From positions 372,001 to 436,000 of the forward strand of contig JAYKAV010000489.1 of assembly GCA_035582835.1 (NCBI GenBank): a stretch of DNA of 64,000 nucleotides, written 5' to 3'. This document shows, in pieces, positions 44,426 to 57,245 of this stretch. The notes below the pieces were generated by a model. The model had not been told where the DNA came from and did no database searches. It saw only the letters and a list, made by a program, of their open reading frames with translations. The stretch's first letter is position 1. Every line of letters begins with the position of its first letter. Origin of the DNA: Phoebastria nigripes (Eukaryota > Chordata > Aves > Procellariiformes > Diomedeidae). Both the position numbers and the translations under genes were made by a program.

Positions 44426-47400
44426 ATAGATCTCTATCTGAATTTCGTGCTGAAGACTTCTCATGTTGCTGCTAGCTATGCAGGTGCAGGGATGTGGTTG
44501 GGTTCAGCTGGGAAACATGATGCCATCCAAGTGTGTGTCTAGCATGCAAACAAGAAGAAAATGCTGAGCTGAAACCACAATGCTCATTTAAAGGGATGCT
44601 ATCAAGCTTTCAAGAGAAGATTTTGCCATCTTAAAATATTTGAACAGGCAGGAATTTCTGAAGAGTGTTTCCCTAGTTGCTTGGAGGGGAAGAAAATGTC
44701 CTGCTCCTTTGTGGTGGAAGAGGTAGTGGACAGAGGAAGATGGGTGGGTCCCAGATCAGTTTTGATGACAAAGCTGGGGAGAAAAATGAGATGGGTTTCT
44801 ATTCCTCATTTACCTCCTCCACCTTCACTGTACCTATACCTTAAACAACTGTATGCCAGGACAAAGAACAGTAGCTTGCTTTTTAGCCAGTGTTTATTTT
44901 GTGGGCTTTTTTTGCACGAATTGTGGAAACTGGAAACAAGGAGCAGTGTTAAGGACATGGGGTGGAGCAGTGCCACCTTGCACTGTTGTATGTATTTTGA
45001 GGGACAGAGGAGTCAGTTGTCCTGTTAAGGCAGCAGCAGAAATGAAAAGTCACCTGGAAAAAATTGGCACAGGGAGATGAGATAGCGTAGCCCTTGGATA
45101 AGCTCTCCTCTGAGCTGGTGGCTATCAACCCAAAGCATTTGGGGCTGATAGCTCTTCTGAACCACTTGTGATGTTACTAGAGACTCTTGTAGATAAGTTA
45201 TCTATACAAATTCTGAACCTCACTAACCTCTTTGTGACAGTGAGCTCCTGGTAGAGAGATTTTTGGGATTTTTGAGGTGCTTGGCAACTTCGTGGATTGA
45301 GGTGCAAAACAGTATCAATTGGGATTGGTTTTGGGAGCGTGGAATGCAGCTTTATTGGCTCTGGTGGGATTTCTCCTGATTAGCAGAAACAGAAGGATTG
45401 GAAATATAGTATTCAAGGTGGTTTGTTTTTGGAAGCATGTGTTCATGTTTTGGGGACTCCATCACTTAGCTAACACTTGATATGTGCCGGGGAGAAGGAA
45501 AGGATCATTGGCAAGTTCGTTATGGGTTGGTTTTCTAGGAGATTAAGATAGTTGGCTCCTTGGAGTGAAAGGTGGCATCTCATTTAAGGAAAAGACTTGT
45601 AGCATCCTACTGTTTTCCATTGCTGGCCAGGTGGAGGGATGTTTGCTGCATGCTCTCAGCTGGTGACAGTCTGGGGAGGAGGAAGGGGATGCCAGGCTCA
45701 GACTCTGGGGAGATTGGGCATCTGTGTTGCTGTGAGGCTGTAGGTACTCATGATTGCCTCTGTTGTGTCTGTGCATAGCTGCTGTGTCCTACAGGTCTCC
45801 CCTTTGGCCAACTTCTTGTTATATTTAGACATCTGAAAATGGTCAATGGTGGGGTGGATAACCTGGCTCCATTTTTTTACTGCTGTTTTGTCTTGATGGT
45901 AACATGTCCCTCTGAGCTGGAAGCAAAACAAGACAAAAGATAAAGTCCAGCACCTTAACCTCCAAACCAAACCATGGCCCTCCCAGTACCCTTCATCCCA
46001 TAGAAAACTGTAATACTGTCTTTGGCATGAGCAAAGTGTGTGCTTTTAGGTTGTAACCTTCGGAGTTGGTGATCCTTTAACGTGAAGAAGTGTTGGAAAA
46101 TGTCAGTTCGGATCTGATACTCATCTACCTTGCAGGGCCCCTGAAGCAACTAGTGGAGTAGTTGCAGTTCAGGTGTCTCATGTGCCTATTTTTCATGAAC
46201 AGGTTTCCCACCTGGTCTGTGTCTCCCATGGCAGACCATAGCTGTAGGTCTCCATTGGGTATTCTGGCTGTTTTTCCCACAGGCTAATGCAAACTACCAC
46301 AGGAGATGGGAAGTGGGCAGGAGTCTGTCATACAGAGGGAAACGGAGGCCTGAGTAGAAGCTTGTCTGCATCTACATTTGGAATGGCTTTTTGGTAATAA
46401 TGCCTTTTGTCTTGATATTTTTTTTCATTTGGGGAGAATGTGTTGCAGACAGCTTTCCTTGGGGATAGAGGGTGGAGTGGCTCTTGTGGAAATGCCACCT
46501 GTAGGGTGGTGCGAAGAAGGGGACCATTAAAACAAAGAATTCCTTTCCAGCCTTAGTACTCTTGTAGGTGTACGCAGGCTTTCTAAATATAGCCTCCTTA
46601 CGCTGACTGAAAATGGGATGCCCCAGGCATTTGACTCTGTGCAGCTTCCCTCCTTCTTTCCCTGCTTTTGAAGTTGAATGCTTATGGATGTTTTTTAGCT
46701 TATCGTAAACCCATCACAACTGGCAGTACTCCCCTGTTCCAGGGTTGAGGGTTTTCTTTCTCAGCCTCCACCCATGCGTGTACCTCTCAGGAAAAGATCA
46801 CGTGAAATCCTCTGCCTGCCTTAAAGAGAAGATTGTCACTTCTCCATGCCTTAAAGATCATGCTTAGCATTTATTTCACTGAGAAACTTCCCACCTTCTT
46901 AAGGACCTCAGACACTGGCTATGCCCTTGATCTCGGCAGCTCCTTCCCTGTGACAGGCTAGTTCTTGTGCCCTTTAGTCTCTCCGCTGAACCCTTAAGCT
47001 TGTCCTAAGGGGCTGGATCGGCTTGTGAAGAGGACGGTATTTCTAGGAGTCCTTCTGTTTTAAGTGTTTCTCTCCCAGAGATCACAGGGAGAAGAAAACT
47101 TGCTGTTGATACCTGCTGAGACTTAAGGAGTTGTTGCACCATCAGCAGCAACAGCAGCTGAAGGTGACCCATACTGACCTCGCTGTCTGTGGGGCACATT
47201 AGGGGACAGATTTGTCTGGGGAATAACCTGGTAGAAGGAAAGGACATTTAGAAAGTGCGGTTTGGTCCATAGCATGGCCCTACGAGTGTGAGGCTGGTGC
47301 AGAAGCTGCAGGGCCCTATGAGGTGGGCAGTGATCCAGCTGGTGTTGCCACCAAGAAAATGTAGATAGAATAACTGGGTGACTTCAACAGATCGGTGCTG

Positions 47401-49553
47401 AAATGTCTAGGTTGGATGTGCATGTGAGCACTGGAAGACTCTAACCACAGACAGCTGGAGGCTGGGAAAACAGTGGGAAAGATGTGTGGGCCCCATTATA
47501 CCTGCCAGGTGTGGGCTATGGTCCTAGCCAGACTCAGGATGCTTTTCTGACCTTGGGTCTGACTGCTACAGCTGGACTTAGGGGGCTGTTTTACAAGCTA
47601 TATTTCAAGGAGTTGAGTGAACTGGTTTCTGCACAGGTGTGTGCTTTCAAGTGGATTATAGCTGAGGCCTGAAGAGGTGTGCAGCCTCCCAGCTGGTGCT
47701 GTGTATGGCTCCACGGGTGGAAGTTGTGTGCAGAAGCTGAGACATGTGGACTGACCACAGCTGGAATGATCTGTTGAAAATGGTTATGCTCTCCCTACTG
47801 CTTATCCACAAATCACTAGCCGGTGCCCAAGGTCTTGGTCAGCAGGTCTGAGTCAGTCCTCATTTGTGTGATGAGCAGACAGAGAAAAGCACCCAGGTGG
47901 GCAGCACGATCATGGTGGTGTGCCTTCTGAAGCAAATTTTGCTGAACAGGACATGTGGATGATGGGCTGCTTCTCCACCAAGCACCTTGCACCCCAGCAC
48001 AGATTAACTCTGTCATAGCTGCTGGATAAGAAGAGGTCCCTTCCCTGGAGAGGGGAATGGGATTTCCCCGTAATTGACACCCTGATCCAAGTGTGCAGGC
48101 TTGAGGCTGCATGTCTCTGCATGCTAAGACATACAAGGGATCTCCTATGAATCCCCACCACGCTTTCTAGCATGTTTCTGTCATGGGAGCCTCTGAGGAG
48201 GAGATGGGCAAGAGAGGAGTGGAGATGTATGCAAGGTGGTTTGTATGCTTGCTTATTGGTGAAAGGTGCTTTGTCTCCTCCTTGAATCCAGTCGAATGCT
48301 CTTGGATTTGACAGCTGGGTTAATTCAAACGTGTTTGGCTTTTATTTCCACTTGGTGAAAAAGGAAAAGCAGTGGAGCCAGAAAGCTATTCGTTTTAGGA
48401 AGAAATCTGTAAGGTTTCTTCAAAAATCTTCCAGAGAAAGGAATAGAGTAGAATGTGTAGGGAAAGAGTTAAGGCACAGCTAGTGTGAAGGGTATGACCA
48501 TTTTGGAGGGACAGTGTTTCATTCGGGTATCTCACAGGGAAAGGGACATCTCTGCAGTGTCACAACAAAGCAGCCCTGCTCCATCCTACAGATACCTGTG
48601 AGCAAAGCTCAGCAAGAGGGTATGTGTAGGTGGAGATGGACCCAAATCTAGCTGAATTTCAACGCTTTGCGACTGTCTGTGTTGCTTCAGGTGTGTGTCC
48701 ATGGATTGCAACTGGCTTGGATAGCTGTGCCAGACCCCATTACTGTGTCCATGTGCCCCGTGTAGCTGTAGAGATGGGTGATGTCCATGGTGTGAGACTC
48801 CTTTACTGTTGAGGGGAGTGGTGATGACTGGCTTTCCAGGGGTGTCATCGATGTTAGTTCTTAACGAGACAGTATAATTCACAAATCTGCTTTGAAACAG
48901 TTTGTCTTTCTAAGAGCATTGCTCCCTAGGTCAGGCTCACAGATAACATCAGTGTCTATCGTTAAGGGAAGAATGTATTTTGGTGGATGGTGCATTGCAA
49001 ACAAGACAGATAAATAATAGCAATCCATGTAGACAGAGGTAATTAAAGTGACAGCCACACTGACAAATAGCTAAGTAAAAGGATAGGGCAATTTACTAAT
49101 GAAATGAGTATAAATGGATATATGGACATGCAAGATGGGGAAAATGACAGAAATATGAATTTGGCATATTCCCAAAAGGCGCTCAGGGCTGCTGTGTGTG
49201 CTGTGCAATGATTGTTAGTCAAACAAGGCTTTGTGTCCTAAATCATGAGGTTGTTACAGATTGCAAAGACTTTTTTCCTGTGGCTAGATGCAGGATTGAT
49301 CCATAACTGGGATAAGAGTGCAAATTCCTGCCTCTCCAAGCAGAAAGAGGCAAAACCGGCCAGCTAATCCCAGTACTGTGCCAGTGACTATAGGCCAAAG
49401 AGCAAAGTACCTTCCTCAAATACATAAGTAATTTGAGGAAAAGTCTAGGAAATACATCTCCTGTGCTTTAGTCCTGTACTTGGTCATGGTGCAAGTTGCA
49501 GGGGGAGTTTGGGAGTGTTAGAAACGGGCTGAAGTCAAAGTGAGAGGAGGCAG
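44426..49553. other. Intergenic DNA
   Basis: CpG-poor DNA. I see no gene, RNA gene or strong repeat. Confidence 0.45.
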
Positions 49554-49593
49554 GGCTAGGATGTCCTAGTTATGGCTAGGATGTCCTAATGGC
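49554..49593. repeat. 20-bp tandem duplication
   Basis: GGCTAGGATGTCCTAGTTAT at 49554-49573 is followed by GGCTAGGATGTCCTAATGGC at 49574-49593: two copies of a 20-bp unit identical over the first 15 bases. Confidence 0.8.
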
Positions 49594-52500
49594 CAAGTTA
49601 TCCTCCCTGCAAGTCCCAAAATGATGTTGAAGAGGAAGGATAGTCCTAATGGTGGTGTAACCACCTATTTAAGGCTGAAATCGGATATGTATCAGCCTCT
49701 CCGGACCCCAAGTAAGGGAAGCTTAAGCTGCTTTGCTTCTGGGACCAGTGCAAGAATGGTTTAAGCTCACTCTCAGACAAATATGAGTTTCAGATCTTTG
49801 TTTATACACAGCTTGGCTGATAATCAGCTTGCCTGTCTTGTTTTTTCTCCCCTGTTCTATATGCTGAGAAATATCTGAGTTTTTTGGCAATATTGGTCAC
49901 CTTTGGAACAGAATCTGAATGCCCAGCTCATGATCCTGCTAGTCATCCACAAAATGCTTGTCAAAGATAAATATCAATCTTTTAGTTGCTGTATGTTTAT
50001 CTTGTTCAAGCCATCTGATGCTATGTGAGGAGTTATCCCTGCCTTTGCAGCCTTTTAATGCCCTATATACATGGCCAGCTGGTTGTACCTAGAGCAGTCT
50101 TGCACATGCAGCTGTTTTTGGGGGGAAAAAAATGGGGGTGGGGGTGGGAATCAGAGTTGTGCTGCTTTATAAGTGGAGCTTGGGGTGATTTCTATGACTT
50201 AATAGAACAGACACACAGTGCTGTCTGCTAAGCAGTACTTAAACTTCATGTGCTCAGGGTGGGGAAAAATGATCCTTTAATATTAAAATTAGGTGATGCT
50301 TCTTTTCCAGAAGTAGCATATGGCGCATGTTTGGAGGGTACATATTAGTCTTCATTAAATTGGTGTCCTGGAAATTGGGGTGAACAGAGGTGCAGAGGGA
50401 AGATACTGGGAGTGGGAGGAGATGGGGCAGCATGTAACTCCGGCTAGGTAGCATGTGTACCCTGCTCCTTTGTGCAGCTCAGAGAACATTAAAAGTGGTG
50501 CCTGTTGGGACTTGAACTTGAGTTTTATGAAGGGGTAAGATGGAGGAGGCAGGAGAAGTAGGCAAGGTAACTTCCCCGGAGGCAGCATTTCTGCTTAGAG
50601 GCTTCTTTGTTTTGGTGTACTCTTCCCTCCTTGAGACTAATTAATTTGCAATGGCAGGGAAGCTTTTGAAGGCTGTGTAATGCCACAAGCCACATGTCAC
50701 TTTGTGTCCTGCAGGAAAGGCAGATAAAACAAATAGCATGTCAAATTGCTCTGAAGATGGAGACCTGCCTCCCAGCCTGTGTGGTTATTTGCATTTCCAG
50801 AGAAAGAAATAGCAGGTGTAAAGCATCCTCCCCCTGATGCAGAGCTTTCAAACAATTGCTCCTCTGTGGAGCTGGGCTGTGTTGTGCAGTGTAGGCAGGC
50901 TTGTTCTGGGTCTATAGTGCTAGGACTCCCTTCCCAGCTGTGTCTGAGTCAAGCCCTGGTCATGATGATGTCTCAGCTACCCCATGCTCTTGCCTGGCAT
51001 GTGAGCAGTGACTACTGAATACTACTGCAAAGAGTGAAGAATGAAGCAAGGGACTGTCTTGCACCTTCTTCTGAGAAGTTTGTGATTGCTTTGATTACAT
51101 GCTTCTCGCACTGAGAAGAAATCGGGTATGGTAACTTCCTCAGGTCAGGAACTCCTCTGGCTTCCACTCAGCCACTGCTCTGCAGGGTGCAGTCCCTCCT
51201 CTTGGGTGTCTCTGCTCAGATTGCTTCCCTCATCTGAGGTGTTGTACAAATTGACAAAAGCTTAAACATTTGTCTTCCATTTAAATTTTTCTCTCCATTA
51301 GTTTTGCTCTAATGATTCCCATCTGGACCAAGATCTAGGTGTCCAACATGCCAGACAGGCTAGGTTCAAGGGACAACATAAGGTCATGGTTCATGGTTTC
51401 TTAAGATCTTTCCAGTATAGCTTTCAGACCAAAGAGTTGACAAAGCCTAGTTCTGGATGCCTTAAAAACACTCCTCCCAAATACTATCTGTTTATTGTGA
51501 TTTTGCTCGCTTAAGATAGTATAAAGCTTTTCCTGTTTCATGGTTCAAACAGGGGAACAAGCGGATGCTATTGCTTGTTAATCTCCAGAATGTGTGACAT
51601 TGTTTGTCTTCAAGTGGCAGGTAGAAACTAAAGCTGCAATAGGATTTTTCAGCACACAGCTTGTATTGCCAACACGGAAAGACTGGCTAGAACAGTCAAA
51701 AACTCACTTTTCCTACAGCGGCTGGATCTCCTCTGGGCCATGCTGCGTTACTGTATAATAGCGCAATAGGGTTTGCTTCCTTCTTGGTGCCTTTTCCAAA
51801 TTCCTGTTAATGCTGGGGCACAGAGTAAAGTATATGATTGGAGGTATGTATATGTGCCACAAGTAATGCAAGGCTTGCTAACTAAGCATGGAATTTAGAG
51901 GTCTAATCCTTATGTAAGGCGCAATGCAATAAACCACTCCAATTACAAAACAGANGGGCGTGCATATGCTTCTCCCTGACCTTAGGTGAAGCCTGCCTGC
52001 TGAGTTGGCACAGGCTGTTTTATTCCAGAGTAGTGATGGTAGCAGCAGCGAACCTGTGGTCAGTGTTCAAACTGACCATAAAGCAAGCGTTAAGAAATCC
52101 GGGATGCAAACTTTATCTTCAGCAGCTCATTGTGCCCCTAAGATGGATCTGATGCAAACAGTCTGTCCTGGCCTCTTGGCCGTCTTGTATCTTTCTCATG
52201 CTATTGAAGAGTGGAGTTTTTTGTGCCAGGCGTAGAAAAAGCATGAATCTATGCCCCAAATCCTGGTGCTTTCATGTCAGCACAGTAAACGTTTGCAGAG
52301 TTTTGATGCCCAAATAAATTAATACTGGGTATTAAGCTCCTGTCAGCTGCGCTTTGCAGTGAGAATGAAGTTGCTTATCCCTCTTTCCTCTTACACAAGC
52401 TTATTTAGGTGTAACATGTTCCTGTAAAAAGAAGGAATTTCTCCCAGTATAAGACCTTTCTATAGAGATCAAATTATGTAGTACATAACTTTTCACCTCT

Positions 52501-55500
52501 ATAGTGCATATATAATCCTCTGATGCTTTAGAATATTTTAAAGTCTGTTAGCTGAACTAGGTGTATTTCACGGCAGCATATTTTACCTCTATATTTTGGG
52601 GCAAGTTCCTTTCTCTAGAGAGCTCACAACCCTGGTTAATGGTGCAGAACTTGCCTGTTGTGGCAGACTCTTGTCCCTAAGAGGCATTGCAGGGCCATAA
52701 ATGATAAACTCTCCTCTCTTCATTCATGGGTTTTCCCATCATGTGGAAAGAGGAGGAAGGGCTGAGATGCAGAGCTGGTGGGAAACGTGGCTGAGGGTGG
52801 TGCAGAGGCCGTGGGTTGCTGTCTATAGTTGAGCTGCTGTGCAATGGGCAACTAACTGGTAAACGTGGGGGGAAATGGGTTGCCATGACGATTCCTGCCA
52901 AAATACCCTTGACCTGTGCCAGGCACTGCTAATGTGATGCTGGCATTGTGGCACGGGCTTGTTTTGAGTCCTCAGTGGCACAGCCACATCAGCCTGTTGG
53001 CTGCAGGTGCTGGGAGGCTTCAGCAGTGCTACTATAACACCAAGATCAGAGGAGAAAGGGATCAGGAGTGCAAATGACTGAGCAAGTCAGCAGCAAATTT
53101 AGTATCTTGTTGCATTTTCCTTAGAGCTAAAGCAATTAGCTTAGGTGTGGAGCCTTGGATGAACTTAAATTCTCTTCAGGGCTATTAAGGTATATTGAAG
53201 GCTTTTTGTAAAACCAGGGCTCAGGTGACATCCCAGCCTTTCTCCAGGCTGGTGTAATGTCTTCCATGCAATGGACTGTGTTTCAGCTTGAAGGGAGCAC
53301 CTTCTCAGCGTGCTGGGTTAAAATATCATAGCAGTGTTGGCACTGGAGCTCACCTCTGAGGTGTGGGTGTGTTCCCCATCAGTGACAGCTTGATACTGTT
53401 TTATTGTCTGAAATAGGGATGGGTAGCTGCTGTGGAATCGACAAGGCTTAGCAAAAATCAATAGTTATATTTTTCTTTTAGCAGAACCACCTATGAACCT
53501 CTCTTTAAGGCTGGTTTCATTTCAAAATGCAGAAAACGCACCACTACTTAGCATGCTCCATTGGCTTTGAAATGCCTTCCGTGTTGGGCAGCATGCTATG
53601 ATGTGAGATGATGTGGCTTTGCAGTGCTCCCTGCTGCTCCTGTGTGCTCCAGGGGGAGGAAAGGAGCTCAGCTGGTCATGTTCCACTTATGTCCAGCTGT
53701 TGAAATATCATCTTCTAGGTGATGAGGAAACATATTGTTAAGACTTCAGGCCTCACTCGTTGCCAGGTATATCATGTCCATTTATCTTCCACAAAATGCT
53801 TTTGAGTTTAATCTCTCAGTTCATCTTCACAATGCCCATCGCTCCTTGCAAAACAACACGTAGTTATAGATTCAGTAGTAGATGATGGAGAACAGAGGAG
53901 TGCTCTGCACCGAAGTGACTTAGATGCATGTACAAAGCTTTAGTGCTGGGGCTTATTGCTCCTATTTTGCAAATAAGTCATTAATCATAAAATAAAAGCT
54001 TTGCACAAAGGCAGTACTTGCCTGGAAACTCTTCTGGACTCCAACCTCATTTATGTGGTGCTCTTGGTTCTTTTGATACTTGCTGGCACTAAAATCTGCC
54101 TGGCAAGCACACAAGAATTGACAGAACTGTCTCTAAGAAAATATGGACCCAGGTGATAGCTTCAGCCTCTTTAGTTATGTACTGGGGCAAAATGCAAAGG
54201 AGAAGTATCTGCACCATGACTGAACTGGTTGTACTGTTATTGCTTTGAAGATATCTGCAAGATCTAGCTAGGGAGTTGGGATAGGATCCTTTGTCTGGGA
54301 ACTCCGCACACAGTTTGAAGAGTTCAGCTTATGACAAGATGCTGGAAGTGGAGATCCCTACAGTGTTGGGAGGTGCTTAAGCTTTAAACTGCATGGCCAT
54401 GGAGAGGCTCATAACATTGAACTCCTACCCTGCTGCTCTAGAAACCTCGAATCGCATTTGAGATGGCAACAGTGCTAACTCTCAGTAAATGTGCCATCTT
54501 ACCATGTTAGGTAGTGGCCTCGTTCATGGGAGGAGGTAAAGCGCCTTCAGCCTGCTCACCTCTGCCAAAGTGTTGGTGGGAAGCAGTGATCCTCACTTTG
54601 CCATAGTTTCCTCATATGTGGAGCACTTGCAGCTCATTTAGAGGAATTGGGAGATATAATTAGTGTTTATGAAACACTTGGGGATTGTGTAAAACAAATC
54701 ATAAAGAAAGAGCTGTGCCAGAGTGCTGACAATATTTACACAACATCTGAAGGCTGCCTGTGTTGGACTTTATCGTAAGGAAATATGTGTGGGTGCCAGA
54801 ACTTAAGCAACTGTTAAATGCATCCTTCTGGCTCAGCAGTGCCATCCACGAATCCTGTGGGAACGCTCAGTCCTCGAAGCTTAAACATAATGTTCTTGCT
54901 GGTTATCATCTGAAGCTTTCTGAAGGGGGAGACCACCTCGCTGCTGCTTGTCTGGAAGAGGCATGATGGATCCTCAGGGAAGCAAAAATATTTGAGGATT
55001 GCAAGAGTGGTTTAAATTCACAGACCTTCTTTTGCCTTGTTCTTAATTTTCTGCTCTTGGCTTTCCCTCCTTCTCCTGCACTGTAGTGTGTTGGGGTGGT
55101 GAGGGTTTAAACCCTCTGCTGAAACAAACTTGAGTGGCTTGCTTTCAGCATGGGGACAGTATTGTTCTCCTTTTAGATGGCATCTCCAGTTATCTAGAAG
55201 GAGGCGGTATCTTCCTCCCAAAGTGTTTAAAGTCTAAACAGTAAAGGCTATTACTGCCTTCATTTAAAAGCTGAGATTGAAAGACTATTCAGGGATATCA
55301 ACAAAATATCAGAGCTAATTCTTGCGCATTAAGATGAGGCCTTGGATTCAGCATCCTCATGGTACAATGGGGTGTCTGCCCCACTGCTGAGTTGTGCACA
55401 GTGCACCCAGCGTGGGACGAGGCCCATCCCAGGCTCTTGGCAGAAGGATGCTTTCTGGACTCATTAACTGAGTGTCCTGGGTCTGAACATCGTTTTTCAC

Positions 55501-57189
55501 CTTGACTTTCTGTGACAACCAAACAGTGCCTTTTGCAGCTGATAAGCTTTATCTTTTTGGAGGACTTTCCCCCGATGGGGGGCCTGTATTGCAGGGCCAC
55601 CTTTGCCATTGGGAAGGTGCTTTTCCAGGAAGAGTGGATGATGGCGTGTTAGGATCCTCGGGGGAAATACAGCCGGGATGGGTATGTGCTGCTTGTTTCT
55701 TGTGCTTGAACTGCCCAGAATTTCATCTTTTTTTCACTATTCCTGTGCTCAGTGCTTCTTGCCGTGATCTGATACTCAGTTGTCTGCTTCATATTAGTTG
55801 GTTGTTTATCAGCGACTCCTTTCCTCCACCCAGTTGTGTATTCAGGGTGACTTTCAGATGTATATTGGCTATCATCCAGGTAAGCATGACATATTCCTGC
55901 CTTTTAATAGCATTTATGGGATCAAGACATATCCTTTTCAGCCCTAGCATGCTCTTGCGCAAATACTAGCAGGTCAACAGCAGAGTGTCTTTCAAAAACC
56001 AAATTTCCCGAATGAAAGACGAGAGGTCTCTGCTCCTGAAAGTTGGATTTTTAGAGACTTGTCAAAGGCCATAGGGTATGTTGGGAAGGAAGAAAAGGGC
56101 TGGTGCTTGCAAATTCCTCTGGTCTTTGAGCTCATTCATATGATTTAAATGTAAGAATATGGTTTGGTTTAGCTAGAAGAGGGAGATTTATGGCTTTTGT
56201 AGGAGATAGGCTAAGCAGACAGATCTGAAACCCCTTTTGAATTTCAAACAAACAAATGCTGAACATAGCATGTTTTATTATCTTTTAATTGAATGGTGTC
56301 CTATGTCTCCCATAGACTGCAGGTGAATGCTTGGAACACTCACTGTTTCAAAGCTTTTGGGTTATATTGATCATGGGGGTAAATCATAAGGGACTTGCAA
56401 TGAAACAAATTCATTCCTTCTGTATGTTTTGTTATATTCCTTAAGAATGAGGAAGCTCTCCCTTCCTGGAATTTGAAATGCCTTTAGATGTTTGATCAGA
56501 TCCCATGCGAGACCAAGCGGTATGTTTTGGCTCTGCATTAGATTTTTTTTTGCTTTTCTTGAAGTTATTAGAGAAGCACAAAGGCCTGGCAAGAAGTGGA
56601 TTTCTTTACATACTGCTTATTGCTGAAACTCACGTCTGAGTTTCCACTTTTAGTGGAAACAAGACTGATGTCCATTTTCAACAAAGACAGAAGTTGAACT
56701 AAGGCAGCTCTTCCTGCTCTTCTGTGTGTGGGGAGGAAGGCAGGGAACTGAGAGGGAAAGTGAGGCTTGACAGCATTTCTAATAATCCATGGTCTGATTT
56801 TCTTAATCTAAATTAGTGAAAACATCCTCAAAGAGGCCGAGGCCAGATGTAGATGCTCCAGGGAATTCAGAGCCCTCTTCTTTCTGAAAGCTGGAACTTC
56901 TGTAAGCACAAATCTGATGAATTGTGCTGGGCATGTAATGGCAATGCAGGTTGGCAGCAGGAACTATTGGTAGATAGGGCTTAAATGGACTTGAGCAATC
57001 TTTCACCCATAACTGGATGACATCGTTAAAAATACTGGAGCCTTGAGTGACGGCCAAAGTCTATTTTTGATAGATTGCACAGGGAAAGAAGCAAGGTTTA
57101 AGCAGAGTAGACAGAGGAATGCTTATTGTTTTATAAGACAGGATTTGCTGTTAAAGGGGTGTTGGCTTCGCATTTGTTGCCTTTATCTT
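49594..57189. other. Intergenic DNA
   Basis: CpG-poor DNA with an ambiguous base at 51956. I see no gene, RNA gene or strong repeat. Short open frames look random. Confidence 0.45.
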
Positions 57190-57245
57190 CCCTGGAAGCT
57201 CATTGACTTCAGTGGGAATGAAGAACAGAGCAAGCTGGGTAACTC
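57190..57245. repeat. Possible ancient repeat fragment
   Basis: CTCATTGACTTCAGTGGGAATGAA resembles, in its words ATTGACTTCAGTGGGA, a phrase common in old dispersed sauropsid repeats. The similarity is short and could be chance. Confidence 0.25.
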